34,072 nt of DNA, from assembly GCA_003215635.1 (NCBI GenBank), contig QCKC01000014.1, positions 1-34,072 of the forward strand. The letters run 5' to 3'. Under the pieces are notes generated by a model. It saw nothing but the letters and a program-made list of their open reading frames with translations. It had not been told where the DNA came from and ran no database searches. Each line of letters opens with the position of its first letter. Position 1 is the stretch's first letter. The stretch comes from Prochlorococcus sp. AG-409-J19. GTDB lineage: Bacteria > Cyanobacteriota > Cyanobacteriia > PCC-6307 > Cyanobiaceae. A program made the translations under genes and the position numbers. Shown here piece after piece: positions 1 to 9,205 of this stretch.

Positions 1-2
1 CC

Positions 3-1232
3 TTTGAAGATCGCGATCCTTCCCTGGCGGCATTAGTCAATCTAGAAAAAATTCGTCAGGAAACCCATCTTGAGCTAATTGCAAGCGAGAACTTTGCTTC
101 CAAAGCAGTCATGGAGGCGCAAGGAACAGTTTTAACCAATAAATATGCCGAAGGTTTACCTTACAAGCGCTACTACGGAGGCTGTGAACATATTGATGCT
201 ATAGAGGAATTAGCAATAGAACGCGCAAAAAAACTCTTCAATGCTCAATGGGCAAATGTTCAGCCTCATAGTGGAGCCCAAGCAAACTTTGCTGTATTTC
301 TTGCTCTACTTCAGCCTGGGGACAAAATTCTTGGAATGGATCTTTCACATGGAGGGCATCTCACCCATGGATCTCCAGTGAATGTAAGCGGTAAATGGTT
401 CGAGATAATTCACTATGGAGTAGATAAGACAAGTCAAAGATTAAACATGAAATCTATACGTGACTTAGCGATTAAAACTAAACCTAAACTGATTATCTGT
501 GGATATTCCGCATATCCTAGAGAAATTGATTTTAAAGCCTTTCGAGAAATTGCAGATGAAGTAGGAGCTTATCTTCTAGCTGATATGGCGCATATTGCTG
601 GACTAGTTGCCTCAGGTATACATCCAAATCCAATACCTCACTGTCACATCGTAACTACAACAACTCACAAAACTCTTCGCGGTCCCCGAGGAGGTCTAAT
701 ACTTTGCAGGGATAATGAATTTGGTAAGAAATTCGACAAGGCAGTTTTCCCTGGTAGTCAAGGTGGGCCTCTAGAACATGTAATTGCTGCAAAAGCAGTT
801 GCTTTTTTGGAAGCTCTACAACCTGAATTTAAAAATTATTCTCGCCAAATTGTGACGAATGCAAAAGCTTTAGCAAAACAACTTCAAGAAAATGGTATTG
901 ATATAGTGAGTAATGGAACAGACAATCATATAGTTTTGATTGACCTCAGAAGTATTGGTATTACCGGAAAATTTGCAGATCAATTGATTAGCGAAGTTTA
1001 TATAACAGCCAATAAAAATACCGTGCCATTCGACCCAGAATCACCATTTGTCACAAGTGGCCTCCGACTAGGTACAGCTGCTCTCACAACCAGAGGTTTC
1101 ACCGAAGAAGCTTTTACAAGAATAGCTAATATAATCGCGGAAAGAATTCTCAATCCTGAAGACGAGACAATCAAAGAAAACTGCAAAAAAGAAGTAAATC
1201 ATCTATGCAAAGAGTTCCCACTCTATAAATAG
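3..1232 (+). CDS. glyA: Serine hydroxymethyltransferase, 5' end cut by window
   Basis: This is a PLP enzyme that interconverts serine plus tetrahydrofolate with glycine plus methylene-tetrahydrofolate, and so supplies one-carbon units in the cytoplasm. The frame is open from base 3 with no start, so the gene begins upstream. The visible 409 residues are nearly the full family length (about 415-420), so only about 10 residues are missing. The N-terminal stretch [10 protein letters not shown] is a family hallmark. [14 protein letters not shown] carries the PLP-binding lysine at bases 669-671, and YYGGCEHID and [11 protein letters not shown] are also diagnostic. An internal ATG at 111 is not the start, because conserved sequence continues upstream of it. 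It is followed by cinA after 103 bases. Confidence 0.96.
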   Translation, partial: FEDRDPSLAALVNLEKIRQETHLELIASENFASKAVMEAQGTVLTNKYAEGLPYKRYYGGCEHIDAIEELAIERAKKLFNAQWANVQPHSGAQANFAVFLALLQPGDKILGMDLSHGGHLTHGSPVNVSGKWFEIIHYGVDKTSQRLNMKSIRDLAIKTKPKLIICGYSAYPREIDFKAFREIADEVGAYLLADMAHIAGLVASGIHPNPIPHCHIVTTTTHKTLRGPRGGLILCRDNEFGKKFDKAVFPGSQGGPLEHVIAAKAVAFLEALQPEFKNYSRQIVTNAKALAKQLQENGIDIVSNGTDNHIVLIDLRSIGITGKFADQLISEVYITANKNTVPFDPESPFVTSGLRLGTAALTTRGFTEEAFTRIANIIAERILNPEDETIKENCKKEVNHLCKEFPLYK

Positions 1233-1335
1233 TTAAAAGAAATTATTTCAAGTCCTTTAATATGACAAACCATTTATATATTAACAAATTAGACATTCTC
1301 AGATCAATAATAAGAACATGAGTTAGTTAAACTGA

Positions 1336-2595
1336 ATGTATCAGGAATTTCCTAAAGTCGGAGTAGAAATAATATGCATTGGCACAGAAATATTACTTGG
1401 AGAGATCATTAATAGCAATGCACAATGGATATCAGAAAAACTTGCTTTAATTGGCCTTCCTCATTACCACCAAAGCGTAGTCGGCGACAATAATAGTCGT
1501 CTTAAAAATGCAATTGAAATCGCTGCAAGTAGAAGTAAAATAATAATCACTACTGGAGGCTTAGGGCCAACCGCAGATGACATAACAACTAAAACAATCT
1601 CTGAGTATTTCAACACGACTCTCATAGAGAAAAAAGAAATATTGAATGACATAGAAAAAAAGATAACAACAAAAGGCAATTCCAATCGAAAACAAGCTCT
1701 TATCCCCAATGGAGCAAATATAATATGGAACACTTCAGGAACTGCTCCGGGAATAATCTTTCAACCAACTGATGAATTAACAATAATCACATTGCCAGGA
1801 GTCCCAAGTGAATTAAAGGAAATGTGGAATTCCACTGTGGAGACATGGCTAAAAGAAAACAATAGTACAAAGGGAATTATATATAGTCGAATATTAAAAT
1901 TTGCTGGAATCAATGAATCATCACTAGCAGAAAAGGTTCAAGATTTACTGCATAATGAGAATCCAACTATTGCACCCTATGCAAATCTAGGAGAAGTGAA
2001 ATTGCGTATAACATCGAGAGCAAATAATAGAAAGGAAGCAGAAAACTTAATCACCCCATTAGAAGAGGAATTGAGAATTAGGACAGGGACTTTATGCTAT
2101 GGAATAAATAATGAGACTATTCCATCAGTCGTAATTGATTTACTGCGTAAAAATTCTCAAACACTAGCAGTAGCAGAGTCATGCTCAGGAGGGGGAATAA
2201 GTGCAAGCATTACATCAATACCTGGGGCTTCAGATGTATTTCTAGGGGGTGTAGTGGCCTATGACAATTCCATAAAAAAAACACTTCTAGATGTACCAGA
2301 AGAACTTTTGTGCGCACATGGTGCCGTTTCAGCAGAAGTAGTAACAGCGATGGCAATGGGTGCAAAAAGGCGATTAAAAGCAGACTGGGCAATCGCAATC
2401 AGTGGGATCGCAGGTCCGTCGGGAGGCACTCCATCTAAACCTACTGGGCTAATTTATTTCTCAATATCTGGTCCTAATTGCAGCCAAACTAGCTCGAAAA
2501 TTTTTGGTTTTCATAAAGGCCGTGCAGGGATTCAAAGATTGAGTGTTGTCAGCGGTCTGAATAAACTTCGATTGCTCTTACTCGCTCAGAGCTAA
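1336..2595 (+). CDS. cinA: CinA-family protein (NMN amidohydrolase / competence-damage protein)
   Basis: The 419-residue length fits the two-domain CinA family. The N-terminal half, roughly residues 8-170, is a MoaB/MogA-like domain with [13 protein letters not shown] and the loop [11 protein letters not shown]. The C-terminal domain, about residues 255-415, has [11 protein letters not shown] and [17 protein letters not shown], typical of the nicotinamide-mononucleotide deamidase domain. In characterised bacteria that domain salvages NMN to nicotinate mononucleotide, and some CinA proteins also act on ADP-ribose. The competence link is known only from naturally transformable species and should not be assumed here. 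leuC starts 26 bases downstream, so the two may be cotranscribed. Confidence 0.93.
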   Translation: MYQEFPKVGVEIICIGTEILLGEIINSNAQWISEKLALIGLPHYHQSVVGDNNSRLKNAIEIAASRSKIIITTGGLGPTADDITTKTISEYFNTTLIEKKEILNDIEKKITTKGNSNRKQALIPNGANIIWNTSGTAPGIIFQPTDELTIITLPGVPSELKEMWNSTVETWLKENNSTKGIIYSRILKFAGINESSLAEKVQDLLHNENPTIAPYANLGEVKLRITSRANNRKEAENLITPLEEELRIRTGTLCYGINNETIPSVVIDLLRKNSQTLAVAESCSGGGISASITSIPGASDVFLGGVVAYDNSIKKTLLDVPEELLCAHGAVSAEVVTAMAMGAKRRLKADWAIAISGIAGPSGGTPSKPTGLIYFSISGPNCSQTSSKIFGFHKGRAGIQRLSVVSGLNKLRLLLLAQS

Positions 2596-2621
2596 TCTCA
2601 TGCGGCGATTGCAAAACAAAA

Positions 2622-4052
2622 TTGAGCATCGGCACCCTCTATGACAAAGTCTGGGACCTACACTCTGTGGATAAGCTCCATGGAGGGTCTACGCAGCTTT
2701 TTATCGGGCTGCATCTGATTCACGAGGTCACTAGTCCGCAAGCATTTGCCGCACTTAAAGATAAGGGACTGAAAGTTCTATCCCCAGAAAGAACTTTTGC
2801 GACTGTTGATCATATAGTTCCAACAACTAATCAAAACAGACCTTTTGCCGATCCCTTGGCAGAAGAAATGCTTAGCACTCTTGAAAACAATTGTTCAAGC
2901 CATGGAATAAAGCTTTATGGCCTTGGCAGTGGGAAACAAGGAATTGTCCATGTGATTGCTCCAGAGCTTGGACTAACGCAGCCAGGGATGACTGTCGCCT
3001 GTGGAGATTCTCATACATCAACCCATGGAGCTTTTGGTGCGATCGCTTTTGGTATAGGTACAAGTCAAGTACGCGACGTTTTAGCAAGCCAAAGCCTCGC
3101 TATGAACAAATTAAAAGTTCGTCGGATTTGGGTTACAGGCCAACTTAGTGAAGGTGTTTACGCAAAAGATTTAATTCTGCATATCATTCGCACAATCGGA
3201 GTAAAAGGGGGAGTTGGTTATGCCTATGAATTTGCTGGTCCTGCAATAGAAGCACTTTCTATGGAAGAAAGAATGACGATATGCAATATGGCAATAGAGG
3301 GTGGAGCCAGATGCGGTTATGTAAATCCTGACAATAAAACTTTTGCATACCTAAACGGGCGCCTGCATGCGCCAAAGGGAAAAGAATGGGATAAAGCAAT
3401 TAGTTGGTGGAAGAAATTAAAAACAAATACTGAAGCCATTTTTGATGATGAAATGATCTTCAACGGTACAGAAATTAGCCCAACTGTTACATGGGGAATT
3501 ACGCCTGGACAAGGAATCGCAATTAATGAAGCGATTCCTTGTCCAGAAGATCTAGATCCCGCTGATAAACCAATTGCTCAAGAAGCATATAAATATATGA
3601 ATATCGATCCGGGAACTTATCTCACAGGACTTCCAATAGATGTTTGCTTCATTGGCAGTTGCACAAATGGACGCCTTAGCGACTTACAAGCCGCCGCAGA
3701 AATCGCAAAAGGTAACCATGTTGCAAAAGGAATTAAGGCGTTTGTAGTCCCTGGATCAGAACAAGTAGCCAAAGAAGCAAAAAGAATAGGTTTAGACAAG
3801 ATATTCAAAACAGCTGGCTTTGAATGGAGAGAACCAGGATGTTCAATGTGCCTAGCGATGAATCCCGATCGTCTAGAAGGCAGTCAAATCAGTGCTAGTT
3901 CAAGCAATAGAAACTTCAAAGGGCGTCAGGGATCAGCCACTGGAAGAACATTGTTAATGAGCCCTGCAATGGTTGCCGCGGCTGCAATCAAAGGAGAGGT
4001 CACAGATGTAAGAGAAATGCTGCTACAAAAAGAAAACACAATTTCTAACTAA
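2622..4052 (+). CDS. leuC: 3-isopropylmalate dehydratase large subunit
   Basis: LeuC is the [4Fe-4S] aconitase-type subunit that, with LeuD, isomerises 2-isopropylmalate to 3-isopropylmalate in leucine synthesis. The 476 residues match the family. The cluster cysteines are C347 in [10 protein letters not shown] and C407 and C410 in [12 protein letters not shown], and the substrate region [12 protein letters not shown] is intact. The start is TTG: the conserved N-terminus [11 protein letters not shown] begins just after it, and I found no in-frame ATG or GTG nearby upstream. leuD follows after only 6 bases, which implies translation from one mRNA. Confidence 0.97.
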   Translation: MSIGTLYDKVWDLHSVDKLHGGSTQLFIGLHLIHEVTSPQAFAALKDKGLKVLSPERTFATVDHIVPTTNQNRPFADPLAEEMLSTLENNCSSHGIKLYGLGSGKQGIVHVIAPELGLTQPGMTVACGDSHTSTHGAFGAIAFGIGTSQVRDVLASQSLAMNKLKVRRIWVTGQLSEGVYAKDLILHIIRTIGVKGGVGYAYEFAGPAIEALSMEERMTICNMAIEGGARCGYVNPDNKTFAYLNGRLHAPKGKEWDKAISWWKKLKTNTEAIFDDEMIFNGTEISPTVTWGITPGQGIAINEAIPCPEDLDPADKPIAQEAYKYMNIDPGTYLTGLPIDVCFIGSCTNGRLSDLQAAAEIAKGNHVAKGIKAFVVPGSEQVAKEAKRIGLDKIFKTAGFEWREPGCSMCLAMNPDRLEGSQISASSSNRNFKGRQGSATGRTLLMSPAMVAAAAIKGEVTDVREMLLQKENTISN

Positions 4053-4058
4053 TTCAAA

Positions 4059-4673
4059 ATGGAGCAAGACAAAGTTTTTCCTTCAGGAGAAATTAAGCAA
4101 ATAAAGGGCTCATGCCTAGTACTTAAAGGAGATGACATTGATACCGATCGAATAATTCCAGCCAGATTTCTAAAGTGTGTAAGTTTCAAGGACCTAGGTG
4201 ATCAAGTTTTTGCTGACGATCGAATTGAAATGAAAGGGTCTCATCCATTCGATATCAACAAAGGATCCTCGATTCTGATAGTTAACTGTAATTTTGGTTG
4301 TGGCTCAAGCAGAGAGCATGCGCCTCAAGCTTTAATGCGTTGGGGCATTAGAGCCATAATTGGGCAAAGCTTTGCAGAGATATTTTTTGGCAACTGTCTT
4401 GCTCTTGGAATTCCTTGTGCAACATCTGAAAAAAAAACAATCCAAGAAATACAACAAGAAATCACTAAGTCTCCAACTGCAAAATTTAATTTGGAGATTC
4501 AAAAACTAGTTTTTGAATCTCCAAATAAATCATGGAATTTATCCATGGAAAATGGTCAGAGAGAAATGCTTTTATCTGGAAGATGGGATGTAACAAGCCA
4601 ACTTATAGACAAAGAGAATAAAGTACAATCTATCAAAAAAAATCTACCTTACCTAACTAATTTCAAAGAATAA
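4059..4673 (+). CDS. leuD: 3-isopropylmalate dehydratase small subunit
   Basis: This is the swivel-domain partner of LeuC, which completes the isopropylmalate isomerase active site. The 204 residues match the family. The motifs GDDIDTDRIIPARFLK near residue 24 and CNFGCGSSREHAPQAL near residue 73 are diagnostic. The last 30 or so residues are Lys/Gln-rich and look variable. The gene is separated from leuC by 6 bases. It converges with the DUF3769 gene, and a perfect 22-base palindrome sits between the two stops. Confidence 0.96.
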   Translation: MEQDKVFPSGEIKQIKGSCLVLKGDDIDTDRIIPARFLKCVSFKDLGDQVFADDRIEMKGSHPFDINKGSSILIVNCNFGCGSSREHAPQALMRWGIRAIIGQSFAEIFFGNCLALGIPCATSEKKTIQEIQQEITKSPTAKFNLEIQKLVFESPNKSWNLSMENGQREMLLSGRWDVTSQLIDKENKVQSIKKNLPYLTNFKE

Positions 4674-4680
4674 ACTCAAT

Positions 4681-4702
4681 CGATCAATTTTAAAATTGAT
4701 CG
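4681..4702. terminator. Perfect 22-base palindrome between convergent genes
   Basis: The sequence CGATCAATTTTAAAATTGATC plus a final G is its own reverse complement. It lies eight bases past the leuD stop and 16 bases before the stop of the opposing DUF3769 gene. The placement suggests a bidirectional transcription stop, but there is no strong T tract on either side, so an intrinsic terminator is only a moderate inference. Confidence 0.5.
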
Positions 4703-4717
4703 GACTAATTTGGGGAA

Positions 4718-7174
4718 CTAATATCGCAAAAATGGTAATCCCGTTCCATTGTATTTAAAGTCATTTAAACTTATTTTCACCCCTCCCATACCTTCTTCCG
4801 GCTGATAATAAATACCAACCTGATAGGAGCGCTTTTTCCAGACTATTTCAAATTTAGAGTTTATTGTATCTCCATGGTATTTAGATTGAGGATCTATATT
4901 CAACTCAATTCCTCCATTGAAAACTATTGGACCTATAAGTTGTTGATTTATTCCTATGCCCAATGTTGCTAAATCAATTTCCTGGTCAAAATCAAAAGGA
5001 CTTTCACCATCTTTAAATTTAATTCCTCCAATAATTGCCAATTTTGTATAGCTCATAAAATCCCTACTAAATGTACCCATTGTCAAAACAGGCCCTGCAC
5101 TTAATCCCAAATATGTTTGATGTTTATTGTCTCCATATATTGCCGCTGCTGCGTCGAGGATTAATTCGAAATCAAAAGAGGGAAGGAATGGCACTGCGGA
5201 ATATTTATAAGCAGATTTCTCATTTAACGCAGAGGGTTTTCCCTTCCATATTGAATAAACTTTATTTACAGATGTATATAGACTGGTTTTCCATAGGTTT
5301 AACAAATTACTACGGCCATATCCATTAGCATGGTATTTTCCAGTTCCTATTCTAATAAGATAGTTAGTTCTAGATGATTGGGCTTCTAAAGAATCCTTCT
5401 TAGTCAAAAATCCACCATATGCGAAATGTATATCCGTTTCACCTAATGAGCCATTCCATGCTCTATATCTATAGGCAGTAAATAAATTTATATCAATATT
5501 ACCAGCCCAATCAGTATCTATTGTCTTTCTAATGTTAGATGAGTATCTACTCTCATCAAGAAATCTTTCCGAACTGAAACCAGTAATTTCAGAATCAAAT
5601 TCTATATCCCAATTATATGAATTTCCTCTTAGAGTTGACTTAATTCCAAATAAATCTTCAATCCCATAATAATCCTTTCCACTAGAACTATTTATCGAAG
5701 ATTCTTTTTCTGAAAAAGCCCTTTGCACAAAAAACTGTGGCTGAAGATACAGCATATAACTATTATTAATAGTAATCTTCTTAAGATTCCTTCCGATAAA
5801 AATCCCATCTCGATCTTTATGATCAATACCTAGAACCCAATAATTTTCAATTTGATCACTTTTTTTTATTCGTCGTTTCCTAATGGTTGGTATCCTCCAA
5901 AAATCGTCTAGAACCAACTGATTTTGACTCGCGGTTATAAGATAATCTCCATTTTCATCTTGTGAAAAAACGACATCCCTAGCATCAATCCTCGATTGAG
6001 AAGGAGTATATGGATCATTAGTAAATGATATATAATCCGACCTCCATCCTTCGCTATTTATAAATAAACTTGACCCTTGAATACGCCATTTACTAATAGA
6101 TCCATCAACAAAAGTTTTTCGTCTGTTCTTGGAAAACATCCCACTCCTAATTCCTGATCTATTATTTTCCATATTCCTAAAAGATGAAGGCAATCCAATA
6201 TTTCCTTGAAATAGTATTTTGTTATTGAATTTCAGATTACTTATTCTTTGATCAATTGGCAAATTAGCTTTGTAATTAGGAGGATATTTATTTGGAGAGT
6301 TATTAGTAGCCAGTATGTCTTTAAAATAGAAATCATTACGATATTTTTCTAATCTCTTAATAAATGATTGTTTTCTTCTTTGAACGGAAGAGTCTATTTT
6401 TTCGCTTGATCTATAAGATGGTAAATAATTTTTATCATCAACTTTCAAAGGACATCCCAAAGGAGGTTTAAAGACTCTATTATTAGATTTCTTGTATATT
6501 TTTTCTGATGATAACGAAAAAAGCTTTCTGTTAATAATTGGAGGGCATGCAATATCTTCATGATAATTTTTAGCATCTTTCAAATCGACTTTAGGGTTAG
6601 AGATATTACTTTTGGATAAAGAAGAATCCTCTTCAAAGTTAGATCTTCTGGGAAAATCAACCAAATCCTTTGAAAGATTAGTCAAATCAAGTAACCCGTA
6701 AAAATCTTTTAACTCCCCTTCCTTCTTGGCCAAATTATAAATAAGGGAACTGGCTTGAAAATATTGAGAACCTTTATAGAAACGAACACTCCCAACTGCA
6801 TGTAAATTTTCAAATTTTTTATCAAATTCAATCATATCCGCTAATAAAAGACCTCCATTAAGTAGAACACTTACATCCCCTTCCGCAACAAATATTTCTC
6901 TATTCGCATCATAGCTCTGACTATCAGAATGGAGATTTAATGCCTCCATTGACTTGAATTTGCTTAATCCTGATTTCGACTTTTGCAGAGAATTATTTAG
7001 ACCATTCTCAATAAAATCAGAAGCTACTTCAAAAGAATATTCATTAACCCTAAATGACTGAATTGCTTCAGATGATTCGCTACTATTCAGACCCGCATGG
7101 ACAAAATTAAAGATCACCTCAGCTGTAGCTGAGGTGATCAAAGTCAAAAACAAAATATATGGTGTTCTTAACAC
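4718..7174 (-). CDS. LptD/OstA-like outer-membrane protein, DUF3769 family
   Basis: The 818-residue protein matches the cyanobacterial DUF3769 family, the LptD-like lipopolysaccharide-assembly barrel. An N-terminal hydrophobic segment (PYILFLTLITSATAEV, residues about 5-20) looks like a signal peptide. Residues about 85-165 resemble the OstA/LptA fold (FVAEGDVSVLLNGGLLLADM, AVGSVRFYKG). Residues 165-300 are Ser/Lys/Asn-rich linker. The rest is rich in alternating polar and aromatic residues, as in a beta-barrel, and ends in the aromatic LPFLRY. The start is GTG. It lies just downstream of psbI on the same strand. A 13-bp inverted repeat falls inside the signal-peptide codons. Function is inferred from the family; the sequence is divergent. 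Confidence 0.8.
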   Translation of the reverse strand: MLRTPYILFLTLITSATAEVIFNFVHAGLNSSESSEAIQSFRVNEYSFEVASDFIENGLNNSLQKSKSGLSKFKSMEALNLHSDSQSYDANREIFVAEGDVSVLLNGGLLLADMIEFDKKFENLHAVGSVRFYKGSQYFQASSLIYNLAKKEGELKDFYGLLDLTNLSKDLVDFPRRSNFEEDSSLSKSNISNPKVDLKDAKNYHEDIACPPIINRKLFSLSSEKIYKKSNNRVFKPPLGCPLKVDDKNYLPSYRSSEKIDSSVQRRKQSFIKRLEKYRNDFYFKDILATNNSPNKYPPNYKANLPIDQRISNLKFNNKILFQGNIGLPSSFRNMENNRSGIRSGMFSKNRRKTFVDGSISKWRIQGSSLFINSEGWRSDYISFTNDPYTPSQSRIDARDVVFSQDENGDYLITASQNQLVLDDFWRIPTIRKRRIKKSDQIENYWVLGIDHKDRDGIFIGRNLKKITINNSYMLYLQPQFFVQRAFSEKESSINSSSGKDYYGIEDLFGIKSTLRGNSYNWDIEFDSEITGFSSERFLDESRYSSNIRKTIDTDWAGNIDINLFTAYRYRAWNGSLGETDIHFAYGGFLTKKDSLEAQSSRTNYLIRIGTGKYHANGYGRSNLLNLWKTSLYTSVNKVYSIWKGKPSALNEKSAYKYSAVPFLPSFDFELILDAAAAIYGDNKHQTYLGLSAGPVLTMGTFSRDFMSYTKLAIIGGIKFKDGESPFDFDQEIDLATLGIGINQQLIGPIVFNGGIELNIDPQSKYHGDTINSKFEIVWKKRSYQVGIYYQPEEGMGGVKISLNDFKYNGTGLPFLRY
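7112..7139 (-). repeat. 13-bp perfect inverted repeat inside the DUF3769 signal-peptide codons
   Basis: The arms GATCACCTCAGCT and AGCTGAGGTGATC are exact reverse complements separated by GT. As RNA this allows a 12-bp stem with a four-base loop. It lies 36-63 bases downstream of the GTG start, over codons for ITSATAEVI. On the minus strand the hairpin is followed by TTTAATTTT, which makes it resemble an intrinsic terminator or attenuator within the coding sequence. The structure is seen; the regulatory role is inferred. Confidence 0.7.
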
Positions 7175-7286
7175 CAGCGATCTAGCGAGAAGGAACTGAT
7201 CCTCTCACGAGCAAGCAAGACAAAACAGCTGACAGTCCCAGTCCAGTGTTTGGCCGGACCTGGGAGCTATTTTCTTGTAACGGTTG

Positions 7287-7415
7287 TCAGTCTTGAGGGC
7301 TTTCTAGGTCCTTGCGAGCAGGCGTCCGAGTCGGATCACTCGCCAAGAAACCAAACATGAAAATCCCTACGAAGAAGAAGACGACCGTGTATACGGAAAT
7401 CTTTAAGGCGAGCAT
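7287..7415 (-). CDS. psbI: Photosystem II reaction centre protein I
   Basis: This is a 42-residue frame starting [19 protein letters not shown] and ending [18 protein letters not shown]. That is the PsbI pattern: one N-terminal transmembrane helix (about residues 4-24), then a short charged tail with the conserved SDPTRxPxRxD. PsbI is a low-mass thylakoid subunit beside D1 that helps early PSII assembly and stability. The ATG has no obvious Shine-Dalgarno sequence. It lies 112 bases upstream of the LptD-like gene on the same strand and faces away from psbH. It is easily missed because it is so short. Confidence 0.93.
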   Translation of the reverse strand: MLALKISVYTVVFFFVGIFMFGFLASDPTRTPARKDLESPQD

Positions 7416-7721
7416 GAAAAAAATCCACGTCTAAGGAAGCAAGGATATCTTATGGGGCTTCGGGGGAGAAATCATCTTCAATAAGGAGTAAAGCCTCTGA
7501 TTGGCGTTTATTGAAATGTTTTGAATTGGCCTTTATGCATAGGGAAAGACCCTAATGAAAGAAAATTAATCCCAAGGAGGGTTAAGTAGGTCCAGTCGCT
7601 GCTAGGAAATCAATCCAGCAAAGGTATCATCGAATCCAAGCACCTATAAAAAAGGCCAAATGGAATCCCTAGAGGGCAGATAAAGACCACAAAACAAGAA
7701 TTTTTTTTGCTAATAAATTGA

Positions 7722-7745
7722 GTTTGATGGAGGTTTCCATCAAAT
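7722..7745 (+). promoter_or_regulatory. Hairpin 1 upstream of psbH
   Basis: TTTGATGGA and TCCATCAAA form a perfect 9-bp stem around GGTT, extendable by one G-T pair. It lies about 83 bases upstream of the psbH ATG, after a run of eight T. It could be a 5' leader element or an operator dyad. No T tract follows it, so it is unlikely to be a terminator. Confidence 0.5.
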
Positions 7746-7763
7746 CTAGAGAAATAACCCCAT

Positions 7764-7787
7764 CTTTAAGGACCAATACCCTTAAAG
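7764..7787 (+). promoter_or_regulatory. Hairpin 2 upstream of psbH
   Basis: CTTTAAGG and CCTTAAAG form a perfect 8-bp stem around an eight-base loop, ending 40 bases before the psbH ATG. With hairpin 1 it forms a tandem pair 18 bases apart. It may shape or stabilise the psbH leader; function is inferred only. Confidence 0.5.
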
Positions 7788-7827
7788 TAGCGACTGTGAA
7801 CCTTTTAGTGAGACCCAAAAACTACCC

Positions 7828-8025
7828 ATGTCTCAGAGAACTCGTATTGGAAGTCTGCTCAAGTCAATCGGCAACTCCGGCCAAGGAAAAGTTGTCCCTG
7901 GCTGGGGCGCTACACCAGTTATGGCATTTATAGGTGTAATGCTCCTACTCTTTCTGGTAATCATGCTGCAGATCTACAACCAATCAATTCTTTTAAATGG
8001 ATTCACGGTTGAATGGAATGGCTGA
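7828..8025 (+). CDS. psbH: Photosystem II protein H
   Basis: The 65-residue protein is the single-helix PSII subunit PsbH. The sequence [20 protein letters not shown] followed by a hydrophobic span (about residues 29-52) and [14 protein letters not shown] is the family signature. PsbH sits in the thylakoid next to CP47 and is needed for stable PSII and electron flow on the acceptor side. The short N-terminal stromal arm ([20 protein letters not shown]) is basic. tatA begins 9 bases downstream, so the two probably share an mRNA. Confidence 0.96.
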   Translation: MSQRTRIGSLLKSIGNSGQGKVVPGWGATPVMAFIGVMLLLFLVIMLQIYNQSILLNGFTVEWNG

Positions 8026-8034
8026 GGTCATTCA

Positions 8035-8277
8035 ATGAATGTCTTTGGCATCGGTCTCCCTGAGATAGCTGTAATAGTTGCTTTGGGACTTCTGGTTTTT
8101 GGACCAAAGCGTTTACCTGAGCTTGGAAGAACTCTTGGGAAAACCATTAAAGGTTTTCAGTCAGCTTCTTCCGAGTTTGAACGCGAGATCCAAAAAGCCA
8201 TTGCAGAACCTGACTCCAAAACCGATCACCAAAGTTCGTCAATAGACCAAGGGCAAGCTCCAAAGTCTGTTGACTAG
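8035..8277 (+). CDS. tatA: Sec-independent protein translocase TatA/B-type subunit
   Basis: The 80-residue protein has the classic Tat layout: a short N-terminal membrane helix (IGLPEIAVIVALGLLVFGP, about residues 6-23), the FGPKRLPELGRTLG hinge and amphipathic helix, then a charged tail. It forms the pore that exports folded twin-arginine substrates across thylakoid and plasma membranes. The glutamate after LP in the first helix resembles both TatA and TatB, so the split is uncertain; in cyanobacteria such proteins are usually called TatA. It is 9 bases after psbH. Confidence 0.9.
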   Translation: MNVFGIGLPEIAVIVALGLLVFGPKRLPELGRTLGKTIKGFQSASSEFEREIQKAIAEPDSKTDHQSSSIDQGQAPKSVD

Positions 8278-8325
8278 CATTTTGCGCACTAAAATCTCAT
8301 AATTCTAATTTGTTTGTCTAATTCC

Positions 8326-8937
8326 ATGGAATCAGGCAATATCCAACTCTTAGTTGGATTAGGTAATCCCGGAACTAAATACCAAGGCACAAGGCACAAT
8401 ATTGGTTTTATGGTCTTAGAGAAACTTGCCGCAAAAGAAGATGCAATATTCAAAAAGAAAAGCAAGCTTTATGGATTGCTAGCAGAAATAGGAAGTGGAT
8501 CAAATCGTAGAAGGCTTCTGATGCCACATACCTATATGAATAACAGTGGTAAATCTATTCGTGCAACTATGGATTGGTTTAATTTGCAACCCAAAGAAAT
8601 TTTATTATTAGTAGACGATCTAGATCTTCCTCTTGGCAGAATTCGATTAAGAGAGAAAGGAACATCTGGAGGACATAACGGTTTGTTAAGTACTATTCAG
8701 CACCTAGGCACTCAAGATTTTTCACGCCTAAAAATTGGGATAGGAGCCCCTAAAAACATTACAGAGAATAAAAAAGAACAAACCATATCACATGTTTTAG
8801 GAACTTTCCGGAAAGAAGAGATGCCACTCTTAGAAAAAGTACTCGAAGAAGTAATAATTGGTCTAAATTTAATTCAAGATGTAGGGATAGAAAAAGCTGG
8901 TAATAGAGTTAATTCTTTTAGAACAGAACGCACTTAA
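8326..8937 (+). CDS. pth: Peptidyl-tRNA hydrolase
   Basis: Pth releases peptides from prematurely dropped peptidyl-tRNA so that the tRNA can be recycled. Motifs include VGLGNPGTKYQGTRHNIGF with the asparagine and catalytic histidine, MPHTYMNNSGK, VDDLDLPLG with the catalytic aspartate, and GGHNGLLS. The ATG at 8326 gives 203 residues. A TTG four codons earlier (8314) is an alternative, and neither has a clear Shine-Dalgarno sequence. It is 10 bases from the DUF3146 gene that follows, and 48 bases after tatA. Confidence 0.95.
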   Translation: MESGNIQLLVGLGNPGTKYQGTRHNIGFMVLEKLAAKEDAIFKKKSKLYGLLAEIGSGSNRRRLLMPHTYMNNSGKSIRATMDWFNLQPKEILLLVDDLDLPLGRIRLREKGTSGGHNGLLSTIQHLGTQDFSRLKIGIGAPKNITENKKEQTISHVLGTFRKEEMPLLEKVLEEVIIGLNLIQDVGIEKAGNRVNSFRTERT

Positions 8938-8947
8938 TATTGAAAGC

Positions 8948-9205
8948 ATGGATTCTTTACCTGTGACCAATGCTCAAATTAGAATTTCACGCCAAAGTTT
9001 TAGTGAGAAATATGTAGAGGGTGAAGTATCTGCAGGAGGTTTTGAATGGCAATTTCGCTGGATTATTGGGAAAGGAGAGCTTAATATCGAACCTTCTTTA
9101 GGACGCGCATTAATTCATGATGCGCTAATGAGATTCCTGGTAAAGGCTGATTATAGTCTTGAAATAGGAAATGATTATAATTTTACAGTCAGAGCAAGAT
9201 TTTAA
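8948..9205 (+). CDS. DUF3146 family protein
   Basis: This is a small cyanobacterial protein of 85 residues with no signal peptide or membrane helix. The core EGEVSAGGFEWQFRWIIGKGEL, then PSLGRALIHDALMRFL, matches my recollection of the DUF3146 family, whose function is unknown. The pattern suggests a compact alpha/beta cytosolic fold. It follows pth by 10 bases. Its last 17 bases overlap the end of the convergent YqgF-like gene on the other strand. Confidence 0.75.
   Translation: MDSLPVTNAQIRISRQSFSEKYVEGEVSAGGFEWQFRWIIGKGELNIEPSLGRALIHDALMRFLVKADYSLEIGNDYNFTVRARF

Larger units (their letters stand above)
7416..7827. other. Intergenic region between divergent psbI and psbH
   Basis: This 412-base spacer holds no recognisable gene. 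PsbN is usually encoded here, opposite psbH, but none of the three minus-strand frames contains its conserved Tyr-Thr-Ala-Phe-Gly-Pro-Pro core or acidic C-terminus. A 23-codon minus-strand frame at 7669-7740 begins Met-Glu-Thr-Ser, as many PsbN proteins do, and then stops. The plus strand carries two tandem hairpins close to psbH. A purine-rich AAGGAGG at 7574-7580 is not followed by a start codon. Confidence 0.6.

Noticed and set aside
111..113. ATG as glyA start
   Set aside because: Conserved family sequence, including [10 protein letters not shown], continues in frame upstream to base 3, so the true start is outside the window.
2891..3148. Plus-strand 85-codon frame inside leuC
   Set aside because: It is a shadow of leuC, whose cluster cysteines and motifs are in the other frame.
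7574..7580. Strong Shine-Dalgarno-like AAGGAGG
   Set aside because: The sequence reads into TAG soon after, with no suitable start codon in between, so no gene is supported.
7718..7933. Plus-strand frame of 71 codons over the psbH leader and start
   Set aside because: It overlaps psbH in another frame, and its first part is hairpin sequence. psbH is certain.
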